From contig NZ_BBZK01000010.1 of assembly GCF_001748085.1 (NCBI RefSeq), positions 1 through 64,000 on the forward strand: 64,000 bases of DNA, read 5' to 3'. The stretch comes from Streptomyces sp. TP-A0874. GTDB lineage: Bacteria; Actinomycetota; Actinomycetes; Streptomycetales; Streptomycetaceae. A program made the position numbers and the translations under genes. Each line of letters begins with the position of its first letter. Position 1 is the first letter of the stretch. Positions 17,840 to 30,405 of the stretch are shown in pieces. The notes beneath the pieces were generated by a model. That model saw only the letters and a program-made list of their open reading frames with translations, was not told where the DNA came from and ran no database searches.

Positions 17840-18409
17840 ATGAGACTCTTCGCTGCGGTGCTGCCCCCGGAGGGCGTGATGGCCGAGGTCGCCACCGCCG
17901 TGCGGCGGCTGCGCCGGCTGCCGCGGGCGGAGGAACTGCGCTGGATCCAGCCCGGCACATGGCACTTCACCCTCGCCTTCTACGGCGAGGTCGAGGACGG
18001 TCTCCTTCCCGAGCTGCGGGAACGGCTGGGGCGGGCGGCCCGTCGGCATCGGCCGTACGAGATGCGGCTCTGCGGCGCGGGCCGGTTCACACACCGGGCG
18101 CTGTGGATCGGTGCGGAGGGGGACCGGCGGGCGATGGCCCGGCTGGCGGACACCGCGAGCGCGGCAGGACGTCGGGCGGGGCTGCCGATGGGCGGCCATC
18201 GCGCCTACACCCCGCATCTGACCATCGCGCGCAGCCGGGACCGGACGCGGACCGATCTACGACCGTTCGTCGACGCCCTGGCCGGGTTCTCCGGAGCCCC
18301 ATGGCTCGCCGGAGAGCTGACGTTGGTCCGCAGCCTGCTGCCGGTGAGCGGCGTGGAGGGGGAGCAGCCGCAGTACGAGACGCTGCAGAGCTGGCCGCTC
18401 AACGCCTGA
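17840..18409 (+). CDS. thpR: RNA 2',3'-cyclic 3'-phosphodiesterase (ThpR)
   Basis: A 189-residue member of the 2H phosphoesterase superfamily (formerly called 2'-5' RNA ligase). Both catalytic H-x-T motifs are present: HFT at residues 42-44 and HLT at 126-128. It opens a 2',3'-cyclic phosphate to a 2'-phosphate in RNA or tRNA fragments. The N-terminal MRLFAAVLPP strand matches the family, so the ATG at 17840 is preferred over the one six codons upstream. It is a stand-alone gene, isolated by the hairpin upstream. Its physiological substrate in Streptomyces is not established. Confidence 0.88.
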   Translation: MRLFAAVLPPEGVMAEVATAVRRLRRLPRAEELRWIQPGTWHFTLAFYGEVEDGLLPELRERLGRAARRHRPYEMRLCGAGRFTHRALWIGAEGDRRAMARLADTASAAGRRAGLPMGGHRAYTPHLTIARSRDRTRTDLRPFVDALAGFSGAPWLAGELTLVRSLLPVSGVEGEQPQYETLQSWPLNA

Positions 18410-18479
18410 CCGAACCGGCCGGGAGCGGCGTCGGCCGCCCTCGGCGCGGGGCTTCCGGCGGGGGGTCTAGTCTCGAAGC

Positions 18480-18566
18480 GTGGACCCGAAGACTCGTACC
18501 TGGATCGTCAGCGGCGCCCTGGTGCTGACGCTGATCGTCGTGGCCGTGGCCTCCGCGCTCGGCTGA
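18480..18566 (+). CDS. Tiny single-helix membrane peptide (28 aa)
   Basis: GTG at 18480 opens a 28-residue frame, MDPKTRTWIVSGALVLTLIV... ending ASALG. It has a short charged N terminus followed by a single hydrophobic helix of about 19 residues, ending at a TGA. The composition is that of a single-pass membrane peptide rather than random high-GC sequence, and all codons end in G or C apart from two. No good ribosome site is visible; a run of G lies about 15 bases upstream. It lies alone between thpR and the aldo/keto reductase. Function unknown. Confidence 0.5.
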   Translation: MDPKTRTWIVSGALVLTLIVVAVASALG

Positions 18567-18643
18567 CCCCGGTCGGCTGTTCCGCCTGCCCGCAGGCGGG
18601 GGGTACTTGCCTTGCCGGACGTGAGGGCGTTGGCTGGCGTGCC

Positions 18644-19633
18644 ATGAGGTACACGCAGCTCGGACGGACCGGACTCAAAGTCAGCCGACTCGTCCTCGGG
18701 ACGATGAACTTCGGTCCCGAGGCCGACGAAACCACCAGCCACACGATCATGGATGCCGCGCTCGACGCGGGCGTCAACTTCTTCGACACGGCCAATGTCT
18801 ACGGGTGGGGCGAGAACAAGGGCCGCACCGAGCAGATCATCGGAAACTGGTTCGCCAAGGACGGCTCCCGCAGGGACAAGGTGGTCCTCGCCACCAAGGT
18901 CTACGGGAACATGGGCGCCGACGGCGAGCCCTGGCCCAACCACGACCGGCTGTCGGCACTGAACATCCGGCGCGCCGTCGACGCCTCCCTGCGGCGTCTC
19001 CAGACCGACCACATCGACCTGTACCAGTTCCACCACATCGACCGGAACACTCCCTTCGAGGAGATCTGGCAGGCGATGGACGTCCTGGTGCGACAGGGCA
19101 AGATCCTCTACGCCGGCTCCTCCAACTTCTCCGGCTGGCACATCGCCAGGGCCAACGAGACCGCCCAGCGGCTGGGCTCCTACGGACTGGTGAGCGAACA
19201 GTGCCTGTACAACCTGGCCGAGCGTCGCGCCGAAATGGAGGTCATCCCCGCGGCGGAGGGCTACGGCATGGGGGTCATCCCCTGGTCGCCGCTGCACGGC
19301 GGGCTGCTCGGCGGGGTCCTGAAGAAGGAGAACGAAGGCAAGCGCCGCGCCTCCGGCCGCTCGGCGACGGCACTCGCCAACAGTGCCATCCGTGCGCAGG
19401 TGCAGGCGTACGAGGACCTGCTCGGCAAGCACGGCCTGGAGCCGGGCGAGGTCGGCCTGGCCTGGCTGCTGACCCGCCCCGGGGTGACCGGCCCGATCGT
19501 CGGTCCGCGCACCATGGCCCAGCTGGAGAGCGGGCTGCGTGCGCTGGAGCTGGACCTCGACCAGGAGCTGCTCACCGCGCTGGACGAGATCTTCCCCGGC
19601 CCCGGCCCGTCGCCCGAGGCATTCGCCTGGTGA
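18644..19633 (+). CDS. Aldo/keto reductase
   Basis: A 329-residue NADPH-dependent TIM-barrel oxidoreductase. The catalytic tetrad is visible: Asp48 and Tyr53 in FFDTANVYG, Lys85 in ATKVYG, and a His in LYQFHHID (about 130-131). The Rossmann-independent cofactor region near the C terminus (TGPIVGPRTMAQLESGLRAL) matches AKRs of the potassium-channel beta-subunit/YghZ-like branch. The physiological substrate is unknown; such enzymes reduce aldehydes and ketones. It is monocistronic as far as can be seen. Confidence 0.88.
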   Translation: MRYTQLGRTGLKVSRLVLGTMNFGPEADETTSHTIMDAALDAGVNFFDTANVYGWGENKGRTEQIIGNWFAKDGSRRDKVVLATKVYGNMGADGEPWPNHDRLSALNIRRAVDASLRRLQTDHIDLYQFHHIDRNTPFEEIWQAMDVLVRQGKILYAGSSNFSGWHIARANETAQRLGSYGLVSEQCLYNLAERRAEMEVIPAAEGYGMGVIPWSPLHGGLLGGVLKKENEGKRRASGRSATALANSAIRAQVQAYEDLLGKHGLEPGEVGLAWLLTRPGVTGPIVGPRTMAQLESGLRALELDLDQELLTALDEIFPGPGPSPEAFAW

Positions 19634-19718
19634 ACCGGGCCCGCCCCGCGCCCGCCCCCGCACCGCCACCCACCGGCGGCAACCCCGGCACCCCCGCCCA
19701 ACTGCATACTCTTCTGTC

Positions 19719-20738
19719 ATGCGTTCGCTTCTGTGTGCCCTCGGCGCGGTGGTGATGGCCCTCCTGCCCGCGACGGCCCAAGCCGCCCCCGCGGCGCCTT
19801 CGCCGGCCGGAGACCCACCGGCTTCGTTCACCATCGAGGACCCCCGGATCACCGAGTCCAGCGGCCTCGCCGCCAGCCGGAGGCACCCAGGTATCTACTG
19901 GACACACAACGACAGCGACGACGGCCCGTACGTCTACGCGGTGGACAGCGCCTCCGGCCGCACCGTGGCGACGGTCACGCTCAGCGGGATCGAGCCGCGC
20001 GATGTGGAGGCGATCTCCATCGGCCCGGACAACCGGATCTACGTCGGGGACATCGGTGACAACCTCAACGGCAGCTGGCCGGAGGTGTGGATCTACGAGT
20101 TCCCCGAGCCGGAGGAACTGGCGGACACCACGCTCACCCCCACCCGCTACACCGTCCGCTATCAGGACGGCCCACGCGACGCCGAGTCGCTCGTCGTGGA
20201 CCCGAAGACGGGCAGGGCCTACGTCATCAGCAAGCACGAGGACGGCGGCGGCCTGTACGAGGGCCCGAAGGAGCTGTCCGCCTCCAAGGTCAACACCTTC
20301 CGGCGGATCTCCGAGGTGGACCTGTGGGCGACCGACGCGGCGCTGTCCCCCGACGGCAGCCGGCTGGTGGTGCGCGGCTACTTCCAGGCGGCGATGTACC
20401 GCTGGCGGGACGGTCGGCCGGAGTGGCTGGGCGCGCCGGGCCTGCCGATGCAGCGCCAGGGCGAGTCGGTGACGTTCACTCCGGACGGCCGGGCGCTGAT
20501 GTACGGCACGGAAGGCGAGCGGTCCACCGTGACCAGGATCGACCTGAGCGGTGAGCTGCTGCCGGACTCCGCACGGGGGCGGCAGGGCGGCAACGGCGCC
20601 GAGCGCGGGCCGGCCGGTGACGCGGCGGGCAGCGAGTCGGAGGGCCGGGAGAACCGCAATCTGGTGCTCGCCGCGCTCACCTTCGGCATGGCGACCGCCG
20701 TGGTGATGGGGTTGCGCCGGCTCGTCCGCCGTCGCTGA
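19719..20738 (+). CDS. Secreted, membrane-anchored beta-propeller-like protein
   Basis: A 339-residue exported protein. The N terminus MRSLLCALGAVVMALLPATAQAAP is a Sec signal peptide with an AQA cleavage site. The mature part carries repeated beta-strand units (SGLAASRRHPGIYWTHNDSDDGPYVYAVD, GDIGDNLNGSWPEVWIYEF, DAALSPDGSRLVVRGYF) resembling WD40/SMP-30-type propellers. The C terminus has one hydrophobic helix followed by a basic end (RRLVRRR), which suggests a membrane anchor in a stop-transfer orientation. ATG 19719 is chosen for the signal peptide; the open frame extends upstream without one. No ligand or enzyme activity can be assigned. Confidence 0.72.
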   Translation: MRSLLCALGAVVMALLPATAQAAPAAPSPAGDPPASFTIEDPRITESSGLAASRRHPGIYWTHNDSDDGPYVYAVDSASGRTVATVTLSGIEPRDVEAISIGPDNRIYVGDIGDNLNGSWPEVWIYEFPEPEELADTTLTPTRYTVRYQDGPRDAESLVVDPKTGRAYVISKHEDGGGLYEGPKELSASKVNTFRRISEVDLWATDAALSPDGSRLVVRGYFQAAMYRWRDGRPEWLGAPGLPMQRQGESVTFTPDGRALMYGTEGERSTVTRIDLSGELLPDSARGRQGGNGAERGPAGDAAGSESEGRENRNLVLAALTFGMATAVVMGLRRLVRRR

Positions 20739-20811
20739 CCCCGTGGGGACCGCTCCGCTGGCGGGAACGCTCCCCGGGGCCGCGGCCTTCCGGGGCCGCT
20801 GCGCTCCGTGA

Positions 20812-21060
20812 TCAGCCCAGTTCGTAGTCGAACGTGTAGGCGACGGGCGTCTCGCCGTGCCGGGCGGTGAAGCGGCCGGTGCCGCGCAGTCCGGTCAGCT
20901 CTCCGGTGCCGGAACCGGCCACGACCTCGAAGGCGCAGTGCACGGTGGATTCCTCGTCGAACGAGCCGCGCTCCTCCACGGCGAAGGCGCCCTCACGACC
21001 GTCGAGGCGGCCGGTGAACATCTCCATGCCGGATGGGCCGGCGCAGCGGGCCCTGCGCAT
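20812..21060 (-). pseudogene. DUF3224 protein, 5' half missing
   Basis: The frame reads GRLDGREGAFAVEERGSF...VVAGSGTGELTGLRGTGRFTARHGETPVAYTFDYEL, which is the C-terminal half (about 70 residues) of DUF3224 proteins, normally about 130 residues long. The N-terminal half is absent and the sequence runs directly into a fragment of another gene on the opposite strand near 21030-21045. A start at ATG 21027 would give a 71-residue product, but it would lack half the fold. This looks like a deletion remnant. Confidence 0.6.
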
Positions 21061-21256
21061 TTCCGACCGGTTCCACCTGGACGCGCCTGGCTGGTTCCGG
21101 CGCGCCGATCCGGTGGAGCATCTGGGTGTGCTCGCGCGGGCGGTGTGGGAGGAGCGGGTGGTGCTCGCCCACTACCGGCGCTGGGCCGGTGAGGCGCGGC
21201 GGGAACTGCGTCCCCTGGGCATCGTCCTGAAGGGCGGTGTCTGGTATCTCGTGGCG
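21044..21256 (+). pseudogene. WYL-domain transcriptional regulator, internal fragment
   Basis: The reading frame ALRISDRFHLDAPGWFRRAD...RELRPLGIVLKGGVWYLVA matches the middle of YafY-type HTH/WYL regulators, which are about 320 residues. The N-terminal helix-turn-helix and the C-terminal half are missing. The fragment ends at the serC terminator hairpin. Its 5' end meets the truncated DUF3224 gene, consistent with one deletion that removed the shared divergent promoter and both 5' halves. Confidence 0.6.
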
Positions 21257-21258
21257 CT

Positions 21259-21296
21259 CCTCCAGACCGCCCCGCCGCGGCGAGGCGGTCTGGAGG
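21259..21296 (-). terminator. Terminator hairpin after serC
   Basis: CCTCCAGACCGCC (21259-21271) pairs perfectly with GGCGGTCTGGAGG (21284-21296), 38 bp beyond the serC stop on the minus strand. Confidence 0.65.
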
Positions 21297-21333
21297 ACCC
21301 GCCGTGCCGCTTCGCCGCGGCGGGGCGGTAGTC

Positions 21334-25458
<4,125 letters not shown>

Positions 25459-25476
25459 TCGGACCGGCGCGGAACC

Positions 25477-25507
25477 GAGCCGGCGGGCGAGCGGTGCTCG
25501 CCGGCTC
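25477..25507. terminator. Convergent terminator hairpin
   Basis: GAGCCGGCG (25477-25485) pairs with CGCCGGCTC (25499-25507), lying between the convergent oxidoreductase and MerR genes. Confidence 0.5.
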
Positions 25508-25521
25508 CCGCCGCGCCCGGC

Positions 25522-25860
25522 TCAGTCGGTGGTCGGCGGGTGCGGTTCGCCCGCGGCCCGGCGGTACTGGGCGTTGATGCGCTGGGCTTCCTCGAGCTGG
25601 TCCTCGAGGATGATGATGCGGCAGGCGGCCTCGATGGGGGTGCCCTGGTCGACGAGTTCCCGGGCGCGGGCCGCGATGCGCAACTGGTACCGGGAGTAGC
25701 GCCGGTGGCCCCCCTCGGAACGGAGCGGGGTGATCAGCCGTGCCTCGCCGATGGCGCGGAGGAAGCCGGGGGTGGTGCCGAGCATCTCGGCTGCCCGTCC
25801 CATGGTGTATGCGGGATAGTCGTCGTCCTCGAGACGGCCGATCGGATCGTCCGCTGTCAT
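25522..25860 (-). CDS. MerR-type helix-turn-helix regulator
   Basis: A 112-residue DNA-binding protein. YTMGRAAEMLGTTPGFLRAIGEARLITPLRSEGGHRRYSRYQL is the MerR winged-helix core, including the (G)GHRRYS wing. It is followed by a helical segment with RARELVDQGTPIEAACRIIILEDQLEEAQRIN, a coiled-coil dimerisation helix. There is no effector domain or cysteine set, so it is not a metal sensor. The start at 25860 has GAGAGGT upstream. It lies downstream of the cold-shock group on the same strand but is separated from it by a strong hairpin. Its targets are unknown. Confidence 0.83.
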   Translation of the reverse strand: MTADDPIGRLEDDDYPAYTMGRAAEMLGTTPGFLRAIGEARLITPLRSEGGHRRYSRYQLRIAARARELVDQGTPIEAACRIIILEDQLEEAQRINAQYRRAAGEPHPPTTD

Positions 25861-26076
25861 CGCACCTCTCTGGAGCGCTTGGAGGCCCTGGCGTCGAACG
25901 CCACCAGGGCCCCGAAGGAACTGCACGTCTGCCGACCTTAACGCCGGGTCGGCCCGCCGCGTCGGCCCGGCCGCCCGATACCGGGGCGAGGTTCGGGCCC
26001 CGGGAGGGTGCGACGGGGCGACCCCAGCTGCTCCGGCCACCGGGCCGCCGCCGCGGCGGCGGGCTGGGGACATGCG

Positions 26077-26108
26077 GAGGGCCCGACCGGCGTGCCGGTC
26101 GGGCCCTC
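26077..26108 (-). terminator. Strong terminator hairpin
   Basis: GAGGGCCCGACCGG (26077-26090) and CCGGTCGGGCCCTC (26095-26108) form a perfect 14-bp stem with a CGTG loop, 37 bp after the stop of the SCO5918-like gene. Confidence 0.75.
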
Positions 26109-26144
26109 GCTGTTGTTCGGATACGGCTCCCGCCTGCTCGGCGG

Positions 26145-26453
26145 TCAGACCGCCGCGGGGCCTCCGAGCAGATCGGACGCCTGCTGGACCGGGCTGGCGG
26201 AGGGCATGGGCGCCTCCTGCGGGGTCGGTCGGCAGACGAAACCGAGAAGGGTCATGGCCCGGACGACTTCGCCGGCGCTGAAATCACGGCGGTCCTGGCG
26301 GGTGATGACGGCCCCCACCTGCTTGGCGGGGTACTGGCGGCGACCGATGGTCACGGACTCCCCGGTGATCGGTTCCGGTTTGACGCCCTTCATTTTTTCC
26401 AGCACCTCGCTCTTCGTCAGCTCGAACGGGAAGCGGGCGATGACACAGCGCAT
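26145..26453 (-). CDS. SCO5918-family small protein
   Basis: A 102-residue protein beginning MRCVIARFPFELTKSEVLEKM. From recall it matches the SCO5918 family, which in Streptomyces neighbours a DEAD-box RNA helicase, as it does here. The core ESVTIGRRQYPAKQVGAVITRQDRRDFSAGEVVRAM looks like a compact alpha/beta fold, and the C-terminal 25 residues are low-complexity. The link with a cold-shock helicase suggests a role in RNA metabolism or cold response, but no activity is known. It is separated from the helicase stop by 193 bp without a clear terminator, so cotranscription is possible. Confidence 0.75.
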   Translation of the reverse strand: MRCVIARFPFELTKSEVLEKMKGVKPEPITGESVTIGRRQYPAKQVGAVITRQDRRDFSAGEVVRAMTLLGFVCRPTPQEAPMPSASPVQQASDLLGGPAAV

Positions 26454-26646
26454 GGAGGCCTCACAGGGTGAAGGAGGAACGGGACGAGAACGCGGTCTTC
26501 AAGGAGACGGTCGGGACGCCGGTGCGGCTCGGCGCGACAGCCTGGCGGGGCTGTCGAACCGGTGTCAGAAGTGCCTCCAGTGCGGTTGAGCGGGACGGGC
26601 GCCAGCTTGCGGGAGGTGATTCCCGCCGGGGACTGCGGGGCAGCCC

Positions 26647-28113
26647 TCAGGCGGCGGAGGCCACGGCGGACCGGCGCTGGGTGGCACGGCGCGTCGCCTG
26701 CGAGGGACGGTTGCGCCGGGAACGGGGGGCGGAGTCGCGCTTGGGGCGTTCGGCCGTCGCCGCCGTGATGACGACCGGGCTGCCGGGAGGGGTTTGCGCG
26801 CCGGTGATGCGGCTCAGCTCGGCATCCCCCGAGCGCACCTCGGTGATCCGCGGGCGGATGCCCGCCTGTGACAGGAGGCGCGCCATGCCGCCCCGCTGTT
26901 CCGGGGTGACGAGGGTGACGACGCGGCCGGACTCGCCGGCGCGGGCGGTGCGGCCGCCGCGGTGCAGGTAGTCCTTGTGGTCGGTCGGCGGGTCGACGTT
27001 GACGACGAGGTCGAGATTGTCCACGTGGATGCCGCGGGCGGCGACGTTGGTGGCGACCAGCACGGTCACGTGCCCGGTCTTGAAGTGCGCCAGTGTGCGG
27101 GTGCGCTGCGGCTGCGTCTTGCCGCCGTGCAGTGCCGCTGCCCGTACGCCGCTGCCCAGCAGGTCCCGGGTGAGCCGGTCGACGGCGTGTTTGGTGTCCA
27201 GGAACATGATCACGCGACCGTCCCGCGCCGCGATCTCCGTCGTGGCGGCGTACTTGTCGGCGCCGCGGACGTGCAGCACGTGGTGCTCCATCGTGGTGAC
27301 CGCACTGGCCGAGGGGTCCACCGAGTGCACGACCGGGTCGGTGAGATAGCGGCGGACGAGCCGGTCGACGTTGCGGTCCAGGGTCGCTGAGAAGAGCATC
27401 CGCTGCCCTCCCGGACGCACCTGGTCGAGCAGCGCGGTGACCTGCGGCATGAAACCCATGTCCGTCATCTGGTCGGCTTCGTCCAGCACGGTGATGCCCA
27501 CCTGGTCGAGCCGGCAGTCCCCGCGCTCGACGAGGTCCTTGAGCCGGCCCGGCGTCGCGACGACGACCTCCGCGCCGCCCCTCAGGGCGCCTGCCTGCCT
27601 GCCGATCGACATACCGCCCACGACCGTGGCCAGCCGCAGCCTCAGCGACCGGGCGTAGGGGGTGAGCGCGTCGGTCACCTGCTGCGCCAACTCGCGGGTG
27701 GGTACCAGGACGAGTGCGAGCGGCTGGCGGGGCTCGGCCCGGCTGCCGGCGGTCCGGGCCAGCAGCGCCAGCCCGAAGGCGAGCGTCTTGCCGGAGCCGG
27801 TGCGGCCGCGGCCCAGGGCGTCACGGCCGGCGAGGGTGTTGGGCAGGGTCGCCCCCTGGATGGGGAACGGTACGGTCACGCCCTCGGCCTTGAGCGCGGC
27901 GAGGAGCTGCTCGGGCATGTCGAGCTCGGCGAAGGTCTCGACGGCGGGCAGTGCGGGAGTGGTCGTTCTGGGGAGGGCGAACTCGCCCGCCGCAGCGGGC
28001 CGGCGGCCGGCCGAGCGGCTCGTCCTGCCGGAGGAGCGGTGGCCGCCCTGTCCGGAGCCGGCGCTGCGGCCACGGGTGCGGGAGAAGCGGTCGTTCGTGC
28101 GTGTGCGGTTCAT
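26647..28113 (-). CDS. DEAD-box ATP-dependent RNA helicase
   Basis: A 488-residue cytoplasmic RNA helicase. In order it has an Arg/Gly/Ser-rich N-terminal tail (about 45 residues), the Q motif (VPFPIQGATLP), motif I GRGRTGSGKT, motif Ia PTRELA, TPGR, motif II DEAD (VLDEADQM), motif III SAT, then the second RecA domain with ARGIH and HRGGRTARAG (motifs V and VI). The C-terminal tail is basic and rich in Arg/Thr. Such enzymes unwind RNA duplexes in ribosome assembly or decay, especially in the cold. The ATG at 28113 has GAGGAAGG upstream, with a TTGACA hexamer near 28143. It lies 316 bp downstream of a cold-shock gene and its terminator. Confidence 0.9.
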   Translation of the reverse strand: MNRTRTNDRFSRTRGRSAGSGQGGHRSSGRTSRSAGRRPAAAGEFALPRTTTPALPAVETFAELDMPEQLLAALKAEGVTVPFPIQGATLPNTLAGRDALGRGRTGSGKTLAFGLALLARTAGSRAEPRQPLALVLVPTRELAQQVTDALTPYARSLRLRLATVVGGMSIGRQAGALRGGAEVVVATPGRLKDLVERGDCRLDQVGITVLDEADQMTDMGFMPQVTALLDQVRPGGQRMLFSATLDRNVDRLVRRYLTDPVVHSVDPSASAVTTMEHHVLHVRGADKYAATTEIAARDGRVIMFLDTKHAVDRLTRDLLGSGVRAAALHGGKTQPQRTRTLAHFKTGHVTVLVATNVAARGIHVDNLDLVVNVDPPTDHKDYLHRGGRTARAGESGRVVTLVTPEQRGGMARLLSQAGIRPRITEVRSGDAELSRITGAQTPPGSPVVITAATAERPKRDSAPRSRRNRPSQATRRATQRRSAVASAA

Positions 28114-28374
28114 GCGGAACCTTCCTCGATGCGGCGCATGTCAAGGAATTCCCGCAGCGGTTGAGCAGCACGGAGAATTGCAAGAAACGGGCCGAATGGA
28201 ATGCGGAAGTGATTCTGTTCGACGGCGGACCCGTACGGGCGCAGGGCCGGAAAACGGGGGCCGGAGCGGACTTGGAGCCCGGATGCCGACTGCGGTACAG
28301 CAGCGCGAAGTGGCGTCCTGGCGCCGACCGCTGGAATCCTTCCGCGGGGGAGAACTGTGCGGGAAACATGTGCG

Positions 28375-28410
28375 GCTGGGGCCCGCACCCCGGAGGATGC
28401 GGGCCCCAGC
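28375..28410 (-). terminator. Terminator hairpin after the cold-shock gene
   Basis: GCTGGGGCCCGCA (28375-28387) pairs perfectly with TGCGGGCCCCAGC (28398-28410), just beyond the cold-shock gene stop. The rest of 28114-28374 is probably the promoter and leader of the helicase gene; it is noticeably less GC-rich near 28170-28200. Confidence 0.75.
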
Positions 28411-28429
28411 TGCGTCATACGCTTCAGCG

Positions 28430-28633
28430 TCAGGCGGGAACGATGTTCTCGGCCGTCGGGCCCTTCTGGCCCTGTGCTATGTCGAAGCTGACCTTCTGGC
28501 CCTCGAGCAGCTCACGGAAGCCCTGGGCGACGATGTTCGAGTAGTGGGCGAACACGTCCGCGCCGCCGCCGTCCTGCTCGATGAAGCCGAAGCCCTTTTC
28601 GGCGTTGAACCACTTGACGGTACCGGTGGCCAT
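28430..28633 (-). CDS. Cold-shock protein (CspA family)
   Basis: A 67-residue single-stranded nucleic-acid-binding protein. [20 protein letters not shown] carries the RNP-1 motif (KGFGFI) and DVFAHYSNI carries RNP-2. The ending [13 protein letters not shown] is the usual one for Streptomyces CspA-type proteins. It melts RNA structure and acts as an RNA chaperone at low temperature or in general growth. ATG 28633 has AAAGGAG seven bases upstream. A TAGTTT hexamer on the minus strand (28714-28719) could be a -10, implying a leader of about 70 nt, as is common for csp mRNAs. Confidence 0.94.
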   Translation of the reverse strand: MATGTVKWFNAEKGFGFIEQDGGGADVFAHYSNIVAQGFRELLEGQKVSFDIAQGQKGPTAENIVPA

Positions 28634-29013
28634 GGCATGTCTCCTTTGGGGCAGTACATCGGTTTCCGCACCGTGCGGGAACCGTGTCGCCGAGATGATC
28701 ACCCACCGGAAACAAACTAGCCGGAATCACATGAGGCGGCCCGAGGTGAAACCACCGCCGGGGCACTCGAAGTCTGGGAACCACAACTGCAACTGATATC
28801 GACACTAACATGTGGCGGCGGTCCGTATGGCTCGGGGGAAACACTCCTCCCGCTTGCCCTGGGAATTCTTACGGCGCCGCGCGCCGAATTCTCTTCCGGC
28901 GGGCGTAGATATTCCGCGCCACTGGGTGGGGTCGTCCCATGCGGCCGTCGCCGGTCCCCACCGACCGGCACCACTGATCCCCAGGCGGCCGTCCCGACCG
29001 GCGGGGTGATCCG
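28634..29013. other. Upstream region of the cold-shock gene
   Basis: 380 bp without a gene, covering the csp leader and promoter and the region downstream of the NTF2-like gene. It includes an AT-richer stretch at about 28780-28810. No strong dyad or open frame is apparent. Confidence 0.4.
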
Positions 29014-29379
29014 TCAGCCGGTGGGCGGTACGAACTCCGGCTGGTCGAGCACGCGCAGCCAGCTTCCGTCCGGCTGCCGGCGGACCACCTGCGCCCGGGC
29101 GCCGCTGCCGTCCTTCGGCGGGGTGGCGGTGAGGGCGATGTCGCCGCTGACCAGGGTCGGCAGCGGCGGTTCCGGCTCGAACCGGGGGCGGTTGGCCAGC
29201 ACCTTCTCCCAGAGCGCCCGGATGGCCTCGCGGCCCACCGTCTGCTGGCCCGGCGGGTAGGCCATCACCGCGTTCTCCTCGTAGAGGGCGGCGACCCCGG
29301 CCGCGTCCCCGGCGTTGGAGCGTTCGACGAACAAGCGGGTGATGTCCTCGGGGCGCATGGCCTTCTCGCAGTCCGCCAC
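29014..29379 (-). CDS. NTF2/SnoaL-like protein (SgcJ/EcaC type)
   Basis: A 121-residue protein with the cone-shaped NTF2-like fold of DUF4440 and SgcJ/EcaC relatives. ITRLFVERSNAGDAAGVAALYEENAVMAYPPG is the first helix-strand signature and WLRVLDQPEF the last strand. Members act as isomerases, hydratases or unknown small-molecule binders. The GTG at 29379 is preferred because GAAGGG lies eight bases upstream; an ATG at 29358 is possible. It is divergent from the lysR gene (135 bp), so it is the likely target of that regulator. Confidence 0.78.
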   Translation of the reverse strand: MADCEKAMRPEDITRLFVERSNAGDAAGVAALYEENAVMAYPPGQQTVGREAIRALWEKVLANRPRFEPEPPLPTLVSGDIALTATPPKDGSGARAQVVRRQPDGSWLRVLDQPEFVPPTG

Positions 29380-29514
29380 TGTTGGGTCCCTTCATCGCGA
29401 TCTGGATGCCTCTCGCGCGCTTCCGGAGCGGTCCCCCGTCGCGCGCTTCCAGAGTGGTCCCTGGAAAACGATGAGTCCAACAGATGGATCTTCTGGACAC
29501 TAGAATTATCGGTC

Positions 29515-30405
29515 ATGGAGCTGCGCCAGTTGGAGTACTTCGTCACCGTCGCGGAAGAGCGGAACTTCACCAGGGCGGCCGAACGCGTGCACATCAGCCA
29601 GTCCGGGGTCAGTGCCCAGATACGCCAGCTGGAACGGGAACTCGGGGCCGAACTCTTCGACCGGTCCGCGCGCACGGTCACCCTCACGGAGGCGGGAAGG
29701 GCCGCGCTGGAACACGCCCGGGCAGCCCTCGCCGCCGCCGGCGCGGTCAGCGAGGCGGTCGGCGAGGTGACCGGTCTGATCCGGGGGCGGCTCACGGTCG
29801 GGATGGTCGTCGGCTGCACCATCCCACCGCTCTTCGACGCCATCGCCGCCTTCCACCGAGCCCATCCCGGGGTGGAGGTCTCGCTGCTGGAGGGCGACTC
29901 CGACCACCTCGTCGAGCTGGTGCGCGCCGGCGGTGTCGACCTGGCCCTGGTGGGGGCGGCGGCGGATCCCCTGGAGGGGCTGGGCGAGCTGACCATCGTC
30001 AGCGAGCGCCTGGTCGCCGCGGTGCCGGCCGAACACCCGCTGGCCGGGGAGTCGCGCGTCGCCTTGCGGGATCTGCTGCGCCATCCCCTCGTGGCCATGC
30101 CGCGCGGCACCGGCCTCCGCACGGTGTTCGAGCAGGCGTGCGCGGCGCAGGGCCTCCGACCGGTGGTCGCGCTGGAGGCGAGCGCAGCCGACGCCATCGC
30201 CGGCCTCGCCGGCCGCGGGCTCGGCGTCGCCGTCCTCAGCCACTCGATGGCCGCCGGTTACCGCGACCGCCTCCGGGCGGTCGACATCGACGGCGCCGAG
30301 GCGCCCGCCCGGCTCGCCCTGGTCTGGCGGTCCGCCCACCGCCCGGCGGTCCGGGAGTGGCTCAGGTACGGCCGACAGGCGTTCAGCAGCCCCGGCGAAG
30401 GGTGA
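29515..30405 (+). CDS. LysR-family transcriptional regulator
   Basis: A 296-residue regulator. The N-terminal helix-turn-helix is textbook (LRQLEYFVTVAEERNFTRAAERVHISQSGVSAQIRQLERELGAELFDR). The C-terminal effector domain starts at GRLTVGMVVGCTIPPLFDAIAAFH. There is no ribosome site before ATG 29515, but TAGAAT (29501-29506) is a good -10 hexamer at the distance expected for a leaderless transcript. Two copies of a CGCGCGCTTCC(G/A)GAG(C/T)GGTCCC repeat lie at about 29414-29460 in the divergent promoter region and may be operator half-sites. It probably controls the adjacent NTF2-like gene and itself. Confidence 0.87.
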   Translation: MELRQLEYFVTVAEERNFTRAAERVHISQSGVSAQIRQLERELGAELFDRSARTVTLTEAGRAALEHARAALAAAGAVSEAVGEVTGLIRGRLTVGMVVGCTIPPLFDAIAAFHRAHPGVEVSLLEGDSDHLVELVRAGGVDLALVGAAADPLEGLGELTIVSERLVAAVPAEHPLAGESRVALRDLLRHPLVAMPRGTGLRTVFEQACAAQGLRPVVALEASAADAIAGLAGRGLGVAVLSHSMAAGYRDRLRAVDIDGAEAPARLALVWRSAHRPAVREWLRYGRQAFSSPGEG

